From Microcaldota archaeon (GTDB taxonomy: Archaea; Micrarchaeota; Micrarchaeia; Norongarragalinales; UBA97), in contig JACRGG010000111.1 in the NCBI GenBank assembly GCA_016217775.1, positions 1 through 5,799 on the forward strand: a stretch of DNA of 5,799 nt. The letters are read 5' to 3'. Position 1 is the stretch's first letter. Each line of letters begins with the position of its first letter. Both the position numbers and the translations under genes were made by a program. The notes under the pieces are model-generated. The model did no database searches. It saw nothing but the letters and a program-made list of their open reading frames with translations, and had not been told where the DNA came from. Below, in pieces: positions 1 through 4,255 of the stretch.

Positions 1-75
1 ACTCTCCTTGGCAAAAACAAGGCGATGAACGTGATTTTAGACGCGTTTTGCCACAAAAAAAATTTTTTACAATAA
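1..75 (+). CDS. Possible C-terminal end of an unidentified protein
   Basis: Frame 1 is open from the window edge to a TAA at 73-75 and would encode the last 24 residues of a protein (tail ...KAMNVILDAFCHKKNFLQ). The first part has a plausible helical character and codon use like the neighbours (AAC, AAG, GCG). The tail runs through an A8T6 tract at 54-68, which is odd for coding sequence and could instead be a non-coding spacer. No family is recognisable from so short a piece. Other frames are also briefly open, so both the strand and the existence of the gene are uncertain. Confidence 0.25.
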   Translation, partial: TLLGKNKAMNVILDAFCHKKNFLQ

Positions 76-176
76 CAAAAACCCTAAAAAACCCAATTAT
101 TCAAACCTCTCTTAACAAGCTTTTTTAACAAACCGCGCGCTTACTAAAAACGCAGTCTTTGCGAAAGGAATACCCG
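76..176 (+). promoter_or_regulatory. AT-rich leader and putative promoter/RBS of the rhomboid gene
   Basis: This AT-rich spacer precedes the rhomboid gene. Two weak TATA-like stretches are visible: TTTTTTAACAAA (121-132) and TACTAAAAAC (142-151). The second would start transcription a few bases before the ATG at 177, the first about 25 nt before it. AAGGA at 165-169, 7 nt before ATG 177, is a usable Shine-Dalgarno sequence and favours that ATG over the upstream TTG at 159. Neither TATA candidate is strong. Confidence 0.35.
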
Positions 177-947
177 ATGAAGCCGCCGTACGCAACCACC
201 CTATTGTCATTGTCGCTTTTAGCCGCGTACTTCTTCCTAGCCGGCACGTCATTGTACATCCCGGGCCCTACGATGGAGCGCCTCGCGTTCCACTTAAACA
301 ACAACCCGTTAAGCGCGGTTACGCACTTGTTCATACACGTTGGCTTGCAGCACTTGTTTGGAAACCTCGTGCCCCTAATCGCGTTTGGGATAATACTGGA
401 ATTAGCCATAAGCGCGATGGACTTGATTGCCTTGTTTATCTTCGCGGGAGTCCTCTCCAGCGCGTTGTTTGCGCTCATCACCCCGGGCGCTGGGTTAATA
501 GGGGCAAGCGCCGCGATTTCGGGAATGATGGGCGCGGCGATGCTGTTAAAGCCAAAGCAGACGATTTTGCTGCTGCTGATAACCCCTCTTTTGATTTACT
601 ACGCGGTCTACCCCGCTACGGCCGCGGTTTACTCCGTGCGCTTGGAGCAGGTGAACGTCGAACAAAAGCAGTTGGAGGTTAAAGTCACGCAGCTAATCAG
701 GGAAAACAAGACGGTTGAAGCCAAGGCGGCGAACGCGACGCTCGCGCAGGCGCAGGCAGCCAAAACCCAAATAGTCGAGGGAAAGAAAACCGAGGAGAAG
801 ACGCCAAGCACGATTACCGTGCACTTGATTGGCGCCGCCTTGGGGATAATATTCGTGTTCGGCTTCAAGCGCAGGAAAAACGCCGAGGGAATGAAGGAGT
901 ACGACAACGCGATTGGAAGCGCGCTGAAAATCCTTGGAAGAAAGTAA
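177..947 (+). CDS. Rhomboid-family intramembrane serine protease with a large charged insertion before TM6
   Basis: This is a 256-aa membrane protein with rhomboid topology: TM1 about 6-26, TM2 55-78, TM3 82-102, TM4 106-124, TM5 128-152, TM6 212-230. The family hallmarks are present. TM2 has H54-x4-H59-x3-N63 (HVGLQHLFGN). TM4 carries the nucleophile motif GAS at 109-111, so Ser111 is the predicted catalytic serine. TM6 has H216-LIGAALG, giving the His of the Ser-His dyad and its GxxxG-like packing. The residue after Ser is Ala rather than the usual Gly (GASA for GxSG). Known role of the family: cleavage of membrane-anchored substrates within or near the bilayer; no substrate can be named here. 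Residues 153-211, between TM5 and TM6, are a hydrophilic, Gln/Glu/Lys/Ala-rich, probably helical stretch with two N-glycosylation sequons (N177, N186). By family topology this is the extracellular L5 loop, normally short. KRRK at 231-234 fits a cytoplasmic C-terminus. ATG 177 was preferred over TTG 159 because AAGGA lies 7 nt upstream. It appears to be a single-gene unit. Confidence 0.85.
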   Translation: MKPPYATTLLSLSLLAAYFFLAGTSLYIPGPTMERLAFHLNNNPLSAVTHLFIHVGLQHLFGNLVPLIAFGIILELAISAMDLIALFIFAGVLSSALFALITPGAGLIGASAAISGMMGAAMLLKPKQTILLLLITPLLIYYAVYPATAAVYSVRLEQVNVEQKQLEVKVTQLIRENKTVEAKAANATLAQAQAAKTQIVEGKKTEEKTPSTITVHLIGAALGIIFVFGFKRRKNAEGMKEYDNAIGSALKILGRK

Positions 948-995
948 TTCAACAGACAAACACCCGCACAGCGTAAAAAACCGGCCGGCAAATGA

Positions 996-1008
996 AAGAG
1001 TATTTTAA
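996..1008 (+). promoter_or_regulatory. Promoter of tRNA-Cys (purine-rich BRE-like plus TATA box)
   Basis: TATTTTAA at 1001-1008 is preceded by a purine-rich GAAAGAG (995-1001), the form of an archaeal BRE/TATA element. Its centre is about 29 nt upstream of the first base of the tRNA acceptor stem at 1033, which is the expected distance for transcription starting at or close to the mature 5' end. This supports the tRNA being a transcribed gene. Confidence 0.65.
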
Positions 1009-1032
1009 GGCAAAGTTCCACAAAAATTTGGC

Positions 1033-1103
1033 GCAGGGTTGGCAGAGCAGCGATGTATCCGCCTGCAGAGCGGAATAGAAGGGTGCAACTCCCTTACCCT
1101 GCT
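1033..1103 (+). tRNA. tRNA-Cys (anticodon GCA), with an atypical D/T elbow
   Basis: A cloverleaf folds by inspection. The acceptor stem GCAGGGT (1033-1039) pairs perfectly with ACCCTGC (1096-1102). The anticodon stem TCCGC (1058-1062) pairs with GCGGA (1070-1074) around the loop CTGCAGA, giving anticodon GCA at 1065-1067. The T stem AAGGG (1079-1083) pairs with CCCTT (1091-1095). The discriminator base is T1103; U73 is the known identity base for cysteine. The D stem is weak: GCA (1042-1044) with TGT (1054-1056), including a G-T pair, and G1045/A1053 unpaired. CCA is not encoded, and TTTTTT (1103-1108) follows as a likely terminator. Oddities: the T loop is TGCAACT, so the near-universal T55 is G. 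The D loop (AGCAGCG) has no GG pair for the usual 18-19/55-56 elbow contacts. The identity is secure. Whether it is fully functional, or decaying with another copy elsewhere, is open. Confidence 0.85.
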
Positions 1104-1108
1104 TTTTT
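1103..1108 (+). terminator. T6 terminator immediately after tRNA-Cys
   Basis: Six T residues begin at the discriminator position of the tRNA. Archaeal RNA polymerase terminates at T-tracts, so this is a natural stop for the tRNA transcript. Any read-through would enter the acetyltransferase gene, whose ATG is only 21 nt downstream. Confidence 0.5.
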
Positions 1109-1124
1109 AAAAGGCTGGAAAAAA

Positions 1125-1588
1125 ATGCGCGTGGAAATCGGCGAGTTGGAAGAAAGGCATTTGAAAAAACTCAATAACCGCCCTAGCAATCCTTTCATAA
1201 AAAAATTCATAAAAATGGGCGGTGAAGAGAAAAGCGGTTCGTTTGTGGTAAAGGTTGATGGAAAAATTGCGGGAGTAGGCTTTTCGGGATTTGATGCCCG
1301 CACAAAACTTGGTGAATTAAAGCATTTGTACGTCCACCCCAATTCAGACAAAAAGAAGCGCCTCAACTAGATTTGGCCAACATACTCATACAACGCAGGC
1401 TGCAACACTTGTTTGAGGAAAAAAAGGCGGAAAAAGTTTTGGCAATCATAGTCTTGTCGAAAAAAGGAATGAAAAAATATTCACGAATGGGTTTTGAGCC
1501 TGAAACCAAGGGCGCGGCGAGAATAGAAATAACCCGCGAGAAGTATTTAGAGCTTAAGGGAAAGGGCGCGTACGAATACTTGAAATAG
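1125..1588 (+). pseudogene. GNAT-family N-acetyltransferase, split by a one-base frameshift
   Basis: Two adjacent open frames together make one GNAT domain. The first (1125-1370, 81 aa) contains the N-terminal part: a beta hairpin with VVKVDGKIAGVGFSG at 41-55, then the beta-4 segment ELKHLYVHPNS at 64-74, typical of the acetyl-CoA-binding motif A. It stops at TAG 1368-1370. The second frame continues as ...LANILIQRRLQHLFEEKKAEKV and ends with GMKKYSRMGFEPE, the GNAT motif B pattern (Y..MGF), at TAG/TAA 1586-1588. The break lies in or near the A5 run at 1350-1354: one extra A would join the halves as HPNSDKK-EAPQLDLANIL. Even when joined, the expected R/QxxGxG/A pyrophosphate loop is poor (KEAPQ in its place), suggesting a degraded or divergent enzyme. 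ATG 1125 was chosen because frames further upstream run into the tRNA. The family is known to transfer acetyl groups from acetyl-CoA to amines; the substrate is unknown. Alternatives are a sequencing indel in a homopolymer or programmed slippage. Confidence 0.7.
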
Positions 1589-1594
1589 CCATTC

Positions 1595-1611
1595 TGCACG
1601 TGTCACGTGCA
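1595..1611. repeat. 17-bp perfect palindrome (8-bp arms, 1-nt centre)
   Basis: TGCACGTG (1595-1602), a central T, then CACGTGCA (1604-1611) form an exact inverted repeat 6 bp after the acetyltransferase stop codon. As RNA it would give a 6-bp GC-rich stem with a 5-nt loop, followed by GCGTTTTTTAG (1614-1624), so it could be a terminator for the upstream gene. As DNA it has the symmetry of a dimeric regulator site, about 60-70 bp upstream of the next TATA box. Confidence 0.7.
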
Positions 1612-1626
1612 AAGCGTTTTTTAGCC

Positions 1627-1703
1627 GTTTTCTAGACGTAAAAACCCTTTTTTCCCTCTTGGGGGCGGGTTTATATACTTTCTTTGAGTCTAGTTTTCTA
1701 GAC
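1627..1703 (+). promoter_or_regulatory. Strong promoter of the 51-aa gene, bracketed by an 11-bp direct repeat
   Basis: TTTATATACTT at 1670-1680 is a near-consensus archaeal TATA box preceded by GGGCGGG. Transcription would start near 1700. The sequence GTTTTCTAGAC occurs exactly twice, at 1627-1637 and 1693-1703, bracketing the TATA box. The second copy overlaps an inverted repeat, GTCTAG-TTTT-CTAGAC (1688-1703), sitting on the predicted start site. This arrangement is what a regulated promoter with paired operator sites looks like, but no regulator is identified. Confidence 0.7.
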
Positions 1704-1746
1704 AACGATAATTTTTGTTGTTAAAAACAAGTAGAAGGTGGATACA

Positions 1747-1902
1747 ATGGTAGCAAAGAAGGCATTTGGTGGATACACCATAAGTTTCAAAGGCTGCGAC
1801 GACTCTGCAGAAAGCATTTTCGGCTCGTCACCAATAACCCCGAGCGAAATGACCAAGAAAATATGGGCGTTCGTGAAGAAAAACAAGCTGTCGAACAAGT
1901 AA
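1747..1902 (+). CDS. 51-aa small protein resembling the C-terminal half of a SWIB/MDM2 domain
   Basis: ATG 1747 has a strong archaeal ribosome binding site, AAGGTGGA (1735-1742), and a clear TATA box upstream, so expression is probably high. The 51-residue product begins MVAKKAFGGYTISFKGCDD and ends PITPSEMTKKIWAFVKKNK plus LSNK. Residues 30-49 (I-x-P-S-E-M-T-K-K-I-W-x-F-V-K-K-N-K-L) match the SWIB pattern of a short polar turn followed by a helix with KKIW and a YIK-x-x-x-L-like end. SWIB domains are known in eukaryotic chromatin remodelling factors and in small bacterial and archaeal proteins; a DNA- or chromatin-related role here is only inference. At 51 aa it is shorter than a full SWIB fold (about 75 aa), so it may be a reduced version or a look-alike. 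The protein is basic at both ends, with one Cys (C17) and no signal peptide. A long T-tract follows. Confidence 0.75.
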   Translation: MVAKKAFGGYTISFKGCDDSAESIFGSSPITPSEMTKKIWAFVKKNKLSNK

Positions 1903-1953
1903 GCCGCCGGCAAAGCATTTTTTTTTCTTTTTTTGTTTTATTTTTTATTTAAT
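1903..1953 (+). terminator. T-rich terminator after the 51-aa gene
   Basis: The stop codon is followed by GCCGCCGGC and then a 30-plus-base T-rich tract (1918-1953, T9-C-T7-G-T4 and further T runs). This is a typical archaeal T-tract terminator and separates the strongly promoted 51-aa gene from the next transcription unit. Confidence 0.7.
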
Positions 1954-1991
1954 TTACTGCCCTACTCCCAGCCCGTTCTTCTTTTCAAATC

Positions 1992-2000
1992 ATTTAAAAA
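1992..2000 (+). promoter_or_regulatory. TATA box for the acidic zinc-knuckle gene
   Basis: ATTTAAAAA at 1992-2000 would place the start site near 2021, giving a leader of about 20 nt before ATG 2043. GAAGTGA (2028-2034), 8 nt before that ATG, resembles the archaeal Shine-Dalgarno core GGTGA. Confidence 0.55.
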
Positions 2001-2042
2001 CTAATCCATAGTTATTTACTGATAATAGAAGTGAAAACAATT

Positions 2043-2285
2043 ATGGCAAAAGGCGCGGATGTGGAGGATGACCCGGAGTTCGAGAAGGACGAGGAGGAAG
2101 CCGCGGAGGAATCCACTTTCCGCGACGAGTACGAGGACAATGAAGGCGAGAACACGGGCGCCTCAATCGGCAAGGGCGGGCTGGAGTACTACTGCATCAA
2201 GTGCGGCAAGAAGCAGAAAAGAACGTCGCTTAAGGACAAGATGGTTTGCCACGGCAAGCAAATGACGCCATTAGACGTCGCGTAA
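2043..2285 (+). CDS. 80-aa acidic protein with a C-terminal zinc knuckle
   Basis: The product has two parts. Residues 6-38 are extremely acidic and probably disordered (runs such as EFEKDEEEAAEE and DEYEDNEGE). Residues 48-80 form a small compact unit beginning LEYYCIKCGKKQKRTSLKDK and ending MVCHGKQMTPLDVA, with C51, C54, C69 and H70 placed to bind one zinc ion. This resembles the short single-knuckle proteins common in DPANN archaea (DUF5679-like in style), but no exact family is claimed. Small zinc-knuckle proteins often bind nucleic acids or ribosomal/transcription partners; the acidic arm could mask a basic partner. Both points are inference. ATG 2043 is preferred; an in-frame GTG at 2031 would add four residues but overlaps the likely ribosome binding site. 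The gene lies 40 nt upstream of the pilin-like peptide on the same strand and may be co-transcribed with it. Confidence 0.85.
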   Translation: MAKGADVEDDPEFEKDEEEAAEESTFRDEYEDNEGENTGASIGKGGLEYYCIKCGKKQKRTSLKDKMVCHGKQMTPLDVA

Positions 2286-2325
2286 GGCAATTAAAGAAAC
2301 AATAGGGTTAGTGGGGACAAGCATA

Positions 2326-2433
2326 ATGAAACTACGCGGGCAAAACGCTTTTGACATCGTGCTGATAACTTCGGCTGGGCTGCTAATCATCCTGCTGATA
2401 GTGCTTACGATGGACTTGCTTAAGCAAATCTAG
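2326..2433 (+). CDS. 35-aa type IV pilin-like peptide with a class III signal sequence
   Basis: The ORF encodes a short basic start, MKLRG, then QNAFDIVLITSAGLLIILLI and a short tail VLTMDLLKQI. The pattern K-x-R-G/Q-x-A-x-D followed by a hydrophobic helix matches archaeal class III (prepilin) signal peptides, where EppA/PibD-type peptidases cut between G and Q and position +5 is usually Glu; here it is Asp. The mature form would be only 30 residues, one hydrophobic helix with almost no head domain. It could be a minimal pilin or minor pilin subunit, or a small single-pass membrane peptide that merely looks like one. ATG 2326 lies 9 nt after GGGG (2313-2316); GTG 2311 is an in-frame alternative adding five residues. 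TTAAAG at 2291-2296 is a possible TATA element. The gene is too short to be found by usual length cut-offs, but the motif makes it convincing. Confidence 0.7.
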   Translation: MKLRGQNAFDIVLITSAGLLIILLIVLTMDLLKQI

Positions 2434-2507
2434 TTCTAGAAAAAAACAGGCAAAAAACAGAAAGCTGAAAACGGGAAACTGAAAACAAAGAAGCAAAAGA
2501 AAAAAAA
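2434..2507 (-). terminator. A-rich spacer between convergent genes; T-tract terminator for the minus-strand lipoprotein gene
   Basis: This spacer separates the stop of the pilin-like gene from the stop of the convergent lipoprotein gene. Read on the minus strand, the bases after the lipoprotein stop are TTTTTTTCTTTTGCTTCTTT, a T-tract terminator. On the plus strand it begins with TTCTAGAA and has CTGAAAAC twice (2465-2472, 2479-2486). No gene is seen. Confidence 0.5.
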
Positions 2508-2759
2508 TTAGCTTAATTCGCCTAATTCCGAGTCGTTGAGCGCTCCAATCTCTATTTCCTCAATCGAGCCCGCAGTCTCGTTCAAGTCGCTTATCGCAGA
2601 GTCAATGTCACTGGCGACGGCGGAAGCGTCAACCGAAGCGGCGGGCGTTGCGGCAACCGAGGGGAAAGGCGTTGCAGAAGCCGCGGTGCCGCCGTTGTTG
2701 CTCGCGCAGCCAAGTACGAGCAGGCTTGTGAAAACAAGCGCTAAAAGAAATAACTTCAA
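2508..2759 (-). CDS. Small secreted lipoprotein, low-complexity Ala/Ser-rich
   Basis: Starting at the TTG at 2757-2759, the product is 83 aa and begins MKLFLLALVFTSLLVLGC. This is a classic lipoprotein signal peptide: basic start, hydrophobic core and lipobox LVLGC, with Cys18 as the lipid-anchored first residue. The mature 66 residues are small-residue rich (GGTAASATPFPSVAATPAA), followed by an acidic helix-like tail (DIDSAISDLNETAGSIEEIE) with one N-glycosylation sequon (NET). No enzymatic domain is visible; it is likely a short membrane-tethered surface peptide. TTG was preferred over the GTG at 2766-2768 because GGGTGG lies 5 nt upstream of the TTG and because the TATA box at 2783-2791 predicts transcription starting near 2760-2764, downstream of the GTG. 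Its Ala/Ser/Thr-rich composition resembles the tail of the neighbouring 401-aa secreted protein on the same strand, but it has its own promoter. Confidence 0.75.
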   Translation of the reverse strand: MKLFLLALVFTSLLVLGCASNNGGTAASATPFPSVAATPAASVDASAVASDIDSAISDLNETAGSIEEIEIGALNDSELGELS

Positions 2760-2782
2760 ACCAACCACCCTATAACAAAAAT

Positions 2783-2791
2783 TTTTATATA
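2783..2791 (-). promoter_or_regulatory. TATA box of the lipoprotein gene (minus strand)
   Basis: On the minus strand this reads TATATAAAA, a strong TATA box. The predicted start site near 2762 leaves almost no leader before the TTG start at 2759, so the mRNA would be nearly leaderless. Confidence 0.65.
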
Positions 2792-2830
2792 CTCTTATTC
2801 AAACAGCCAACTGGATTAAATAGCTTTGTG

Positions 2831-2873
2831 AAAAAGGAATAATAAAAAAATAAAATAAAAAAAAGGGAAAAAA
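2831..2873 (-). terminator. T-rich terminator of the secreted-protein gene (minus strand)
   Basis: Read on the minus strand, 13 nt past the stop codon of the 401-aa gene, this is a long T-rich tract (T6-CCC-T8-A-T4-A-T7 and further T runs). It fits an archaeal T-tract terminator and separates the gene from the lipoprotein promoter downstream. Confidence 0.6.
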
Positions 2874-2886
2874 CTGCCGCAATTGC

Positions 2887-4092
2887 TCAAGACGAGTTTA
2901 CGATGGCAGTGGCGTTGGCATCCGCTGTTGCGGAAACGCTGGCGTCCGCCGCGGTTGTTGCGGAAGCAGTGGCTTCAACCGTTGCGGCGGCAGCCGCCTG
3001 CGATGCGTTTGCCTCAACGCTTGGAGTGCTTGACGCCTCTGCGGTTGCCTGCGCCTGCTCGATTGCAGTCGCCTGCGCGCTTGGCTGTGCTGTTGCAGAA
3101 TCCGCTTCGGATGGCGCCTCGGCTTGGGTTATCCCCTCGGTTTCTTCAAACTCCGGCTCCGCTTCCTCGGACGGCACCTGCACGTCCTGCTTGTTTATCG
3201 TGCGGATGAGCGCCACTTTAAGATGGGCGAAAATAGCATTCACCCTTGCGAGCCTCCAGCGGGCCTGTTTTAGGCTGATTCCCTGCTCGCCGACGCCTGC
3301 AATGGCTTTTTGCGCCAAAGCGATTTGCGCGTCAAGGCGGGTGGTGTTAAATCCCTTGGAAGCCAAGGCGGACGAAGCCAGTTTTATCCTCTCGAGAATC
3401 TGCGTTGCCTTCGCCGTGGCGTTCGCTATTTTCAGCGAAAGCTGCCCCTCGCGGGCCTTCTTTTGGTACTCAAGCCACTTTGCGTTGACTTGAGCGACTA
3501 CCGCGCGCTTTTCAGTAACGTTGGAGGCTGCGCTAAACTCGGTTTTCTTTGTTTCTATGAATTCCCTCACTTCAACCGCATCCAAGTCGCCCTGCGCGAT
3601 TTGCTTCTCCAAGGCGGCGAGTATCTTGCCGAAGTGATTCTCGACTACGGCGAAAACCGCCTGCTTGTAAACTTGTTTTTCAGAGCCGTCCATTTTCGCG
3701 TAGGCCTTGACGGCGAGCTTTCTTACTTGCTTTTTCTGCCTCTCTAGCTTTTCCTTGGCTTGCGCGAAAGCCTCTCTTTTTTCCTTCACGGCCGCGCGGG
3801 AAGCGACTGCCAATGCCTTAGCCGCGTTGGCCAAGGCCGGTTTTGAATCCTTAATCCCACCCAATTTCTTTCCCAAATCCGGGTTTTTTGCGATTCCTTC
3901 CCTTAGCTTGTCAGCCAAGCCGCGGCTTCCAACCGCCTTGTCCAAACCGCCTATTGCCGGGGTTGCGGATGCGGCTATTGCCGTTCCATCGGTTGCAGCT
4001 GCGTCGGTTGAATTGACTTCATCGGCGCCAACACCCACTGCAAGCAAGCCGAACAGCAGGGCTGCGAAAACAATTGTTGAAAAAAACTTCAT
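2887..4092 (-). CDS. Secreted 401-aa helical surface protein with Ala/Ser/Thr-rich C-terminal tail
   Basis: The N-terminus, MKFFSTIVFAALLFGLLAVG, is a signal peptide, with likely cleavage after VGA (residue 23). Residues 50-300 are rich in Ala, Lys, Glu and Gln and look strongly alpha-helical or coiled-coil (for example KEKREAFAQAKEKLERQKKQ at 103-121), with no Cys. An acidic hinge (SEEAEPEFEETEG, 308-320) leads to a low-complexity tail of about 80 residues made of Ala/Ser/Thr/Val steps. Seven N-glycosylation sequons are present (N27, N191, N224, N249, N362, N393, N399), three of them in the tail, which suggests a glycosylated stalk or wall-spanning segment. There is no C-terminal membrane anchor. 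The helical part has the look of archaeal secreted proteins of unknown function; no enzyme motif is visible. The start is well supported: GGTGAT (4098-4103, minus strand) lies 5 nt before the ATG, with a TATA box upstream. It is transcribed divergently from the membrane regulator at 4256. Confidence 0.85.
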   Translation of the reverse strand: MKFFSTIVFAALLFGLLAVGVGADEVNSTDAAATDGTAIAASATPAIGGLDKAVGSRGLADKLREGIAKNPDLGKKLGGIKDSKPALANAAKALAVASRAAVKEKREAFAQAKEKLERQKKQVRKLAVKAYAKMDGSEKQVYKQAVFAVVENHFGKILAALEKQIAQGDLDAVEVREFIETKKTEFSAASNVTEKRAVVAQVNAKWLEYQKKAREGQLSLKIANATAKATQILERIKLASSALASKGFNTTRLDAQIALAQKAIAGVGEQGISLKQARWRLARVNAIFAHLKVALIRTINKQDVQVPSEEAEPEFEETEGITQAEAPSEADSATAQPSAQATAIEQAQATAEASSTPSVEANASQAAAAATVEATASATTAADASVSATADANATAIVNSS

Positions 4093-4097
4093 TCAAT

Positions 4098-4103
4098 ATC
4101 ACC
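4098..4103 (-). promoter_or_regulatory. GGTGAT ribosome binding site
   Basis: On the minus strand this reads GGTGAT, a perfect match to the archaeal anti-Shine-Dalgarno sequence, 5 nt before the ATG of the 401-aa secreted protein. It fixes that start. Confidence 0.8.
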
Positions 4104-4127
4104 TAACACATATTGCCGCGGGGTTAG

Positions 4128-4135
4128 TTTATAAG
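4128..4135 (-). promoter_or_regulatory. TATA box of the secreted-protein gene (minus strand)
   Basis: On the minus strand this reads CTTATAAA, centred near 4131. Transcription would start near 4105, leaving a leader of about 13 nt that contains the GGTGAT site. Confidence 0.65.
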
Positions 4136-4144
4136 CATTCTTTC

Positions 4145-4199
4145 AGCCGCAAGCGGCTTTGAAGCTTCACGCGCGCCCCTAGCTTGCCTTAAAGCTTCA
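4145..4199. repeat. Inverted and direct repeats in the divergent intergenic region
   Basis: Between the two divergent promoters lie AGCCGC-AA-GCGGCT (4145-4158), the perfect 10-bp palindrome TGAAGCTTCA (4160-4169), and a second AAGCTTCA (4192-4199) repeating 4162-4169 exactly at 30-bp spacing, about three helical turns. These are plausible protein-binding sites for controlling either divergent gene. The stretch holds no gene. Confidence 0.5.
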
Positions 4200-4224
4200 G
4201 GAAAACCCGGTTTGGGCAAAAAGG

Positions 4225-4233
4225 GATTTAAAG
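4225..4233 (+). promoter_or_regulatory. TATA box for the leaderless membrane regulator
   Basis: GATTTAAAG at 4225-4233 is centred about 27 nt upstream of the GTG at 4256. That spacing puts the predicted transcription start at or next to the start codon, which fits a leaderless mRNA; no Shine-Dalgarno sequence is present. Confidence 0.6.
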
Positions 4234-4255
4234 TGGGAGAATCAAGAAAAAAAGC

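Noticed and set aside
125..481. Minus-strand frame antisense to the rhomboid
   Set aside because: The rhomboid frame carries all catalytic motifs; the antisense frame has no recognisable features.
1053..1124. N-terminal extension of the acetyltransferase
   Set aside because: This stretch is inside the tRNA-Cys and its spacer, so coding is very unlikely; the ATG at 1125 gives a normal GNAT N-terminus.
1598..1603. CACGTG as a eukaryotic-type E-box
   Set aside because: The context is archaeal; the hexamer is simply part of the larger 17-bp palindrome.
2059..2265. Arg/Ala-rich plus-strand frame overlapping the acidic zinc-knuckle gene
   Set aside because: It is a frame shadow. The alternative frame has Cys pairs and a proper RBS and promoter; this one has only Arg/Ala/Ser low complexity.
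2903..3493. Long plus-strand frame antisense to the secreted-protein gene
   Set aside because: It is a shadow of the GC-biased, Ala-rich gene on the other strand; the minus-strand gene has a signal peptide, RBS and TATA box, while this frame has none.
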